The position numbers were made by a program, and so were the translations under genes. This document shows positions 59,117 to 64,000 of a stretch of 64,000 nt of DNA, one piece after another. The stretch's first letter is position 1. Each line of letters starts with the position of its first letter. A model generated the notes under the pieces. The model saw only the letters and a program-made list of their open reading frames with translations. It was not told the origin of the DNA and ran no database searches. The stretch is from Rhizocola hellebori (GTDB lineage Bacteria > Actinomycetota > Actinomycetes > Mycobacteriales > Micromonosporaceae): the NCBI RefSeq assembly GCF_016862955.1, contig NZ_BONY01000039.1, forward strand, positions 29,778 through 93,777, written 5' to 3'.

Positions 59117-59500
59117 ATGGACTGGCAAGAACTGACCAACCTCACGAAAGGCCGGCGTTTCGTCGTCGAACGCGTCCGCCTGGAAGGAGATATCGCCATC
59201 GAAGGCGAGTTCGAGTTACCGCAACTCGCCCAGCTCGGCGTGGAGGACCAGGTGTTCGTCACCGCGTTCGTCCGCTGCCACGGCTCCATCAAGGAAATGG
59301 AACGCATCTTCGGGGTCAGCTACCCCACGATCAAATCAAGGCTCAACCGCCTCGCCCAAAGCCTCGACTTCGTCGACACCGACCCCGGACCCTCACGGGC
59401 CGATGCGCGGGCCGAGTCGCGGGCCGAAGTCATCGACCAGCTAAAGCGCGGCGAAATCACCGCTGACGAAGCGCTACGACGCCTGGAGGAGCCGACATGA
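59117..59500 (+). CDS. DUF2089 domain protein
   Basis: 127 aa. DUF2089: a GEFELPQLAQLGVEDQVFVTAFVRCHGSIKEMERIFGVSYPTIKSRLNRL helical segment that resembles a small HTH/oligomerisation module, followed by an Arg/Glu-rich helix and a SHOCT-like tail (VIDQLKRGEITADEALRRLEE). ATG with GGAGG upstream. In many bacteria DUF2089 genes precede SHOCT/YvlB-type envelope-stress proteins; probably a regulator or adaptor. Overlaps the next gene by ATGA. Confidence 0.85.
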   Translation: MDWQELTNLTKGRRFVVERVRLEGDIAIEGEFELPQLAQLGVEDQVFVTAFVRCHGSIKEMERIFGVSYPTIKSRLNRLAQSLDFVDTDPGPSRADARAESRAEVIDQLKRGEITADEALRRLEEPT

Positions 59501-59757
59501 TCCCGCAAATCGCCACCGTTCGCGTCCAGAGCAGACCAGACAGGCACCTGCGCCTATGGATTCCCCTGCTGCCGATCTACCTCATCCTCACCCCGGTGCT
59601 CTTCCTGATCATCATCGGCGGAGCCGTCGCCTGTGCGCGCTACCGCATCAACCCCATCCGCGCCCTGACCGCCGGCGCGCAGATGCTGGCCGGGCTCGGC
59701 GGCCTGCACATCGACATCAAGGCCCACCACTCAAACATCATGATCAAACTTGCCTAG
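59497..59757 (+). CDS. Small membrane protein of the DUF2089 cassette
   Basis: 86 aa. One strong transmembrane segment (LWIPLLPIYLILTPVLFLIIIGGAVACA) after a basic N-terminus, followed by a short amphipathic tail. No recognised family. ATG overlaps the DUF2089 stop, and the SHOCT-like gene starts nine bases after its stop, so it is a probable membrane partner of both. Confidence 0.75.
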   Translation: MIPQIATVRVQSRPDRHLRLWIPLLPIYLILTPVLFLIIIGGAVACARYRINPIRALTAGAQMLAGLGGLHIDIKAHHSNIMIKLA

Positions 59758-59766
59758 GAGGCAAAC

Positions 59767-60186
59767 ATGAACGAGCAGCGCATGCAGATCCTCGAAATGG
59801 TGGCCGAAAACAAGCTCACCGTCGACGAGGCCGACCGCCTCATCGCCGCCCTCGACGACACCCCCACCCAAAACCAGGCCACCCCGGAGTCCAAACCCAA
59901 GAGACCCAAGTATCTACGTGTCTTGGTGGACTCGCGCGACGACGGCGAGCAGACCCACGTCAACGTTCGCATCCCCATTCAGCTCATCCGCGCCGGCGTC
60001 AAACTCGCCAGCATCATTCCCCCGAAAGCCCTCGACCAGGCCAATATCGAGCTGCAGCGCTCCGGCATGCCCATCGATCTGACCAGACTCAAGCCCGAAG
60101 ACATCGACGAACTTATCGATCACCTGGGCGACATGACCGTCGAGGTCGAGGACCACGAAAACAAGGTCCACGTCTTCTGCGAATAG
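59767..60186 (+). CDS. SHOCT-like / YvlB-N-type cytoplasmic protein
   Basis: 139 aa. N-terminal SHOCT-like helix pair (MQILEMVAENKLTVDEADRLIAAL), a Pro/Thr linker and a small beta domain (YLRVLVDSRDDGEQTHVNVRIPIQLIRAGVKLASIIP ... VEVEDHENKVHVF), matching the N-terminal part of YvlB/LiaX-type envelope-stress proteins. No membrane helix. ATG with TAGGAGG upstream. Third gene of the cassette; probably works at the membrane with the small TM protein. Confidence 0.82.
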   Translation: MNEQRMQILEMVAENKLTVDEADRLIAALDDTPTQNQATPESKPKRPKYLRVLVDSRDDGEQTHVNVRIPIQLIRAGVKLASIIPPKALDQANIELQRSGMPIDLTRLKPEDIDELIDHLGDMTVEVEDHENKVHVFCE

Positions 60187-60194
60187 CTACCAAC

Positions 60195-60225
60195 CGAGGG
60201 CCTGGCGCATCACGCCAGACCCTCG
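60195..60225. terminator. Bidirectional hairpin between convergent genes
   Basis: CGAGGGCCTGGCG / CGCCAGACCCTCG, 13-bp stem with one mismatch, 5-nt loop, between the stops at 60186 (+) and 60231 (-). Confidence 0.75.
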
Positions 60226-60230
60226 TTCGC

Positions 60231-61127
60231 TCAGCAGGTTGGACAGGGCTCGCGCCTGACGCCCCACGTGAACTGAGCGCTGGCGGACCGGCCGGCCGCG
60301 TCCACCGCGGTGGCCGTGACCGTGTAGGTGCCCAACTTGGTGACAGTGCCGGTGATCAAGCCGGTGCTGGAGTTGATCGACAGGCCGGTGGGCAGTCCCG
60401 TGGCCGACCAGGTGTAAGGGGCGGTCCCGCCGGTTGCGGCCATCTGCAGCTGATCTGAGTCGAACACGAAAGTCGTCTGATTACCGGGATTGGTCACAGC
60501 AAACGTCGCCGGCGGCGGCGTGGTCGGCGGCGGCCCGCATCCGATGTAAACCGGGTAGCTGATGATGGTCAGCGAGTCCGACGGCGGGTTCAGATCGTAG
60601 CGGGCAATGGTCGCGCCCACGACCCCGAAGTACCAACCTTCGGTGCAGGTCGACAGGCCCGCGGTGGCGAAGATCCCGTAAACGTAAGGAAAGACCGCGG
60701 TGGTGTTCGCGACCCGGTCGGCCCCACGGAAAAGCTCGACCGTCAGCACACCCAGATGGATGTAGTCGTCGCAGGTGAACCAGCCGTCCAGCAGGATGTC
60801 GGCGTCCGCGGAGCCTCCCCCATGGGGAAGGGTCATGTCCAGATAGCACGTGACCTGAATCGTCACGCCGCCATCGACACCCTTGCCCTCGGCGGCCTTC
60901 GAGCCAAGGGTCACCAGCTTTCCGTTGCCCTCGGCGGCCATCGCCAGGACCTGTTCGGTGGTCGCCAACCGGAAGTTCATAGCGGAGGATCGGGCGATGG
61001 TGGGTGCGGCTGTCGCGTCGGGACCGGTGGGCGCGGCCTGAGCGGGATTGGATGTCCCGCACAGGGCACCGGCAAGGATTAGTGCGGTCAACGGGGCGCC
61101 GGCTCGAAGCCAGCTCCTTCTCAGCAT
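60231..61127 (-). CDS. Secreted protein with C-terminal Ig-like (He_PIG-type) domain
   Basis: 298 aa from ATG 61127 (GAGAGG upstream). Signal peptide (LTALILAGALCGTSNPAQA). A central beta domain of about 150 residues with one Cys pair near CDDYIHLG and STCTEGWYFG, no family recognised; then a proline linker and a putative Ig domain with the classical TGGTAPYTWSATGLPTGLSINSSTGLITGT pattern. Ends in RREPCPTC. Surface-exposed or secreted; function unknown. Confidence 0.78.
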   Translation of the reverse strand: MLRRSWLRAGAPLTALILAGALCGTSNPAQAAPTGPDATAAPTIARSSAMNFRLATTEQVLAMAAEGNGKLVTLGSKAAEGKGVDGGVTIQVTCYLDMTLPHGGGSADADILLDGWFTCDDYIHLGVLTVELFRGADRVANTTAVFPYVYGIFATAGLSTCTEGWYFGVVGATIARYDLNPPSDSLTIISYPVYIGCGPPPTTPPPATFAVTNPGNQTTFVFDSDQLQMAATGGTAPYTWSATGLPTGLSINSSTGLITGTVTKLGTYTVTATAVDAAGRSASAQFTWGVRREPCPTC

Positions 61128-61242
61128 TTGGCGGTCACACCTCTCGTATCCAGGGTGGCGGCAAGAGAGGCAGACCTTATCGACGGCCACTGAACACGGA
61201 CTGGCCACGGATTGGACAGCGACTGGATTCGATCCCTGCGTA

Positions 61243-61692
61243 TCAGCAGCGGAGGTTGAGGGCCACCAGGTCGTCGACCTGGGTGAAGCCGAGCGAGCCG
61301 TAAAGGGATAGCGCGGCTGCGTTGTCCGGCTCGGTCTGCAGCGACAGCCGAAGCGCGCCTTCACCGCGGGCCGTCTCGATGACGTCGAGCAGCAGGGCCC
61401 GGGCGGCGCCGGATCGCCGCACGGCGGGATCCACGTACAGGTCGCGGATCAGCCAAGCTGTCCGCAAGGTGAGCGACGCCGGTATGACGGTCGTGGTGAT
61501 CAACCCGCACACGTTGTCGCCGAGCGAGGCGATCGCCACCCGAAACCGTTGCCGGTCAAGCTGTTCGCTCAGCCAGCTGCGAGTCGGATCCAGTGCCGGC
61601 GGCTGTCCATAGTGGACACGGTAGGCGTCGAACAGCACACAGGCTCGATCGAATGCCGGATCTGCAACCGTAATAGGGCGGACCGAGATCAT
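61243..61692 (-). CDS. GNAT-family N-acetyltransferase
   Basis: 149 aa. Acetyl-CoA-binding motif A: IRDLYVDPAVRRSGAARALLLDVIETA, preceded by VAIASLGDNVCGLITTTV and followed by LSLQTEPDNAAALSLYGSLGFTQVDDLVALNL (motif B). Substrate unknown. A TAGTAT box six bases before ATG 61692 suggests leaderless transcription. Lies 17 bp after the MFS stop on the same strand. Confidence 0.9.
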   Translation of the reverse strand: MISVRPITVADPAFDRACVLFDAYRVHYGQPPALDPTRSWLSEQLDRQRFRVAIASLGDNVCGLITTTVIPASLTLRTAWLIRDLYVDPAVRRSGAARALLLDVIETARGEGALRLSLQTEPDNAAALSLYGSLGFTQVDDLVALNLRC

Positions 61693-61709
61693 CTCGCGAT
61701 ACTAGCGGC

Positions 61710-63326
61710 TCACTTCACCGGCTTGCGCCGCACCAGCAGCACGGTGAGCGCCGCCATGCCGAGCACGATGAGCGGCAGGACCAGCGTGTTTCGCATCGCC
61801 GAGGTGAACGCCTCGTGGAAAGTCTTCTGCGCCAAAGCGGTGATCGCCTGGAGGACCTGCGCGGGAAGGCCGGAGGGCAGAGCCGCGCCGGTCTGGCCCG
61901 CGCCGACTTCGAGCCCTTTGGAAGCGGCATCGCTGAATCCCTCGACGAACTGGCTACGGTACTGCTCCGGCAACGCGGCCGCGTTCGCCGTGGCGGTCGT
62001 GGTCAGCGTCTTGCTGAGCTGCGCCTGCAGCAGCGCGCCCACGGCGGCGGAACCGATGACCGCACCCAGCTGCCGGGTGGTGGTGATCATGCCGGAGGCC
62101 GCTCCGGCCAGGCGCGGGGCCACGTTTAGCATCGCGATCGTCTGCAGCGGCGCGAACGTCATGCCCAGGCCGAATCCGGCGACCAGCAGGCCGGGCAGCA
62201 GGTGCCACCGGGTGGAGTCGGGGTGGACCGAAGCCAGGACGATGGACAGCCCGACCGTCCAGAGGGTGAGCCCGGAGAACAGGATCCACTTGCCACCGAA
62301 CCTGTCCGAAAGACGGCCGGCCACCGGCGCCACGAACATCGAGATCACCGACATCGGCGCCAGGGTGAGACCGGCCTGCAGAGCGGTGAGGCCGAGGACC
62401 GACTGCAGATAGATGACCAGGGGAAGGAAGAGCCCCAGCATGCCGAAGGAGATCCCCGCCACCACGAAGTTCATCAGCGAGTAGTTGCGATCCCGGAAGA
62501 TCTCAAATGGTACCAACGGCTCCTTAGCCCGCTGCGCATACTGCTGCCACATGAAGATTGCCAGCACCACCACACCCAGCACAATGATCATGGGGATGGT
62601 GATCGGCCCCCACACTTTGCCCCAGTCGTGCGACTGCCCTTCGATCAGCCCGAAGCAGACCAGGAACAGGCCCAGCGTGGCCAGCCCGGTGCCCAGCCAG
62701 TCAAGCCGGTGACGCACGTTGATATGGATGTCGGGCATGAGCACGAAGGCGAGAATGAGCGTGAGAATGCCGACCGGCACGTTCACGAAGAAGATCCAGC
62801 GCCACGAATAGTAGGTAACCAGCCAGCCACCGAGGGTCGGGCCCGCGATGGTGGCCACGCCCGCGACCGCGCCCCAGATCCCGAAGGCCGCACCCCGCTT
62901 CGCCGGCGGGAAGATGATCGTCAGCATGGACAGGGTCTGCGGCGTCAGCAGCGCGCCGCCGACGCCCTGCACGACCCGGAAGAAGATGAGCTGATTCGGC
63001 GTCTGCGCCAGGCCGCACGCGGCCGAGGCGATGGTGAACACGATCAAACCGATGATGAAAAGCCGCTTCGGCCCGAACAGGTCGCCCAGCCGGCCCGCGG
63101 TGATGAGCAGCACCGCATAGGCCAGGATGTAGGCGTTGATCACCCACAGGATCTGGTCGAGCGTGGCGTGCAGCTCGTCGATCATGTTCGGGATGGCGAT
63201 GTTGACGATCGTCGTGTCCAGCAAAATCATGAAAAAGCCGAGACACAGCACGATAAGCACGAGCCACGGATTGCGCCCCTGCGCGGAGGCGGGAACCCGG
63301 CCGTGAGGGTCGCTTGCCGAAGTCAT
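61710..63326 (-). CDS. DHA2-family (EmrB/QacA) MFS drug exporter
   Basis: 538 aa from ATG 63326 (GAAGGGTGGG upstream). Fourteen hydrophobic helices; FFMILLDTTIVNIAIPNMIDEL (motif D1), AGRLGDLFGPKRLFIIGL (motif A), VQGVGGALLTPQTLSMLTIIFP (motif B) and GPTLGGWLVTYYSWRWIFFVNVPVGI (motif C) mark proton-driven drug antiporters. A 70-residue loop before the last helix is Ala-rich. Downstream GNAT gene may be co-transcribed. Confidence 0.93.
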   Translation of the reverse strand: MTSASDPHGRVPASAQGRNPWLVLIVLCLGFFMILLDTTIVNIAIPNMIDELHATLDQILWVINAYILAYAVLLITAGRLGDLFGPKRLFIIGLIVFTIASAACGLAQTPNQLIFFRVVQGVGGALLTPQTLSMLTIIFPPAKRGAAFGIWGAVAGVATIAGPTLGGWLVTYYSWRWIFFVNVPVGILTLILAFVLMPDIHINVRHRLDWLGTGLATLGLFLVCFGLIEGQSHDWGKVWGPITIPMIIVLGVVVLAIFMWQQYAQRAKEPLVPFEIFRDRNYSLMNFVVAGISFGMLGLFLPLVIYLQSVLGLTALQAGLTLAPMSVISMFVAPVAGRLSDRFGGKWILFSGLTLWTVGLSIVLASVHPDSTRWHLLPGLLVAGFGLGMTFAPLQTIAMLNVAPRLAGAASGMITTTRQLGAVIGSAAVGALLQAQLSKTLTTTATANAAALPEQYRSQFVEGFSDAASKGLEVGAGQTGAALPSGLPAQVLQAITALAQKTFHEAFTSAMRNTLVLPLIVLGMAALTVLLVRRKPVK

Positions 63327-63539
63327 CGCCCACCCTTCGAGATCTACTCCGCTCACTGTACTGCGAGGGCCCGGCGAAAGGCGGCATCCTCGCCCAGCGC
63401 GTGGTGCATCCAATGTGGTCGATAGCGCCCGCTGTCATCCGTTTCCCGCCGCCGGGGTTCAGGTGGCCCCGATGACGAAGACGCTGCGTGAAGGCACCAT
63501 CGATCCAGACCATGGGATCGCCCGCCCTCGGATCTGCCC

Positions 63540-63653
63540 GCCGACTGGCTGACCCGGCTGATCCCGGCGGCCCGCGCGGCGATCCCGCAGTCGGTGTTCG
63601 CGGCGGTCAGCACTCCGCCAGCCGGGGCCATGGCTGTCTTCGGCGCCCGCTGA
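63540..63653 (+). pseudogene. Orphan coding-like C-terminal fragment
   Basis: A short plus-strand frame with coding-like composition (DLPADWLTRLIPAARAAIPQ ... AVFGAR) ends at TGA 63651-63653. The frame is closed upstream near 63485 and has no ribosome site, so it looks like the tail of a lost gene. Parent family not recognised. The remainder of 63327-63723 holds no gene. Confidence 0.3.
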
Positions 63654-63669
63654 GACGGGCAAAAGCCAG

Positions 63670-63712
63670 ACGGGCCAGGGTTTTCCGCGCAATGCGGTGA
63701 ACCCTGGCCCGT
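63670..63712 (-). terminator. Terminator of the truncated propeller gene
   Basis: Perfect 13-bp inverted repeat ACGGGCCAGGGTT / AACCCTGGCCCGT with a 17-nt loop, 11 bp beyond the stop at 63724. Confidence 0.8.
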
Positions 63713-63723
63713 CGTGAAGGGAC

Positions 63724-64000
63724 TTACAGACTGAGGTCGTTCCAGCCGGACCAACCGTTGGCGAAGTAGCGATACACCGCGTGGTTGTTCGGCGTGCGGG
63801 AGTAAACCTCCGTGGTGGAGAACTGCGGGTTGAAAATCAGCGACGGCGAGCCAGCCACCTGTCCAGCCAGGGGGTTCCAGACGGACCACCCGTTGGAGAA
63901 GTATCTGTACTGCGTCTCGTTGGCGCTGGTCCGCACATACACCTCGGTCGTGCCGAAACGCGGGTTGTAGAGCAACGCCGGATCGCTCGCGACGTCACCC
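63724..64000 (-). CDS. PLL/tectonin-like lectin propeller protein (5' truncated)
   Basis: Only the last 91 residues are in the window; the frame remains open to the right edge. Two complete repeats of about 45 residues are seen, each with a pattern of SPSLIFNPQFSTTEVY, a middle strand YRYFANGWSGWN and a conserved Gly-Trp-Ser-x-Trp-Asn. This is the blade pattern of PLL-like or tectonin-like beta-propellers, which bind sugars. The full protein is probably secreted. Ends at a strong hairpin. Confidence 0.75.
   Translation of the reverse strand, partial: GDVASDPALLYNPRFGTTEVYVRTSANETQYRYFSNGWSVWNPLAGQVAGSPSLIFNPQFSTTEVYSRTPNNHAVYRYFANGWSGWNDLSL

Noticed and set aside
1..64000. tRNA, rRNA, phage integrase or insertion sequence
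   Set aside because: No cloverleaf, rRNA signature, transposase or integrase motif was seen on either strand.

Overview
The window is a 64-kb stretch of a high-GC actinobacterial chromosome (about 70% G+C by eye). Codons end mostly in G or C, GTG and TTG starts are common, genes are often joined by 4-nt ATGA/GTGA overlaps, and there are many secreted ricin-lectin and Ig-like proteins, a PASTA-type Ser/Thr kinase and a tandem pair of dynamin-like GTPases. A filamentous soil actinomycete is the best guess. No rRNA, tRNA, CRISPR array, IS element or prophage was seen.

Layout. 1-6.7 kb: the end of a secreted Ig-repeat protein, an MBL-fold hydrolase, a membrane phosphodiesterase with a holin-like N-terminus, and a large secreted seven-repeat protein. 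6.8-7.1 kb: two decayed gene ends. 7.2-11.4 kb: a methyltransferase and two dynamin-like GTPases.

11.4-36.9 kb is a sulfur-acquisition island. On the minus strand lie metX-metY-CoA-binding protein and sbp-cysT-cysW-cysA (sulfate ABC importer), followed by an Rrf2 regulator. On the plus strand are an OsmC protein, a flavin monooxygenase that appears to start at ATC, and a DUF1684 plus amino-acid/cystine-type ABC operon. A long organosulfur operon follows: cysteine-rich leader peptide, flavin reductase, SsuA-C-B-like importer, two luciferase-like monooxygenases, an aldo-keto reductase and an FMN reductase. A second coupled cassette comes next: acyl-CoA-dehydrogenase-like flavoenzyme, PhnD-like binding protein without signal peptide, and a TusA-like/ferritin-like di-iron fusion protein. 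A conserved 13-bp element (TAGGATWTSTAGG) recurs upstream of three of these transcription units, and a related palindrome lies in the sulfate promoter. Together they look like one regulon for taking up and oxidatively desulfurising sulfur sources. ATP sulfurylase and APS/sulfite reductase genes are not in the window.

36.9-46.2 kb: a FAD oxidoreductase, a secreted NucA/NucB-type nuclease, an ApbE / FMN-binding / ferric-reductase-like flavinylation module, and a metallophosphoesterase-MFS-TolB-like operon. 46.4-57.5 kb: a LacI-controlled polysaccharide locus (GH5, two GH43-type and a GH42 enzyme, three with ricin-type lectin modules, and a sugar ABC importer) that fits plant type II arabinogalactan; three near-identical operators lie around the regulator and its targets. 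57.5-64 kb: a PASTA kinase, a DUF2089/membrane/SHOCT-like three-gene cassette, a secreted Ig-like protein, a GNAT acetyltransferase, a 14-TM MFS exporter, a short orphan gene end and a truncated lectin-like propeller protein.

The most promising undescribed system is the 33.6-36.9 kb cassette, with the TusA-like/di-iron fusion as its most distinctive part and a long hairpin over its first ribosome binding site. Family assignments are from motif reading only; no database search was run.
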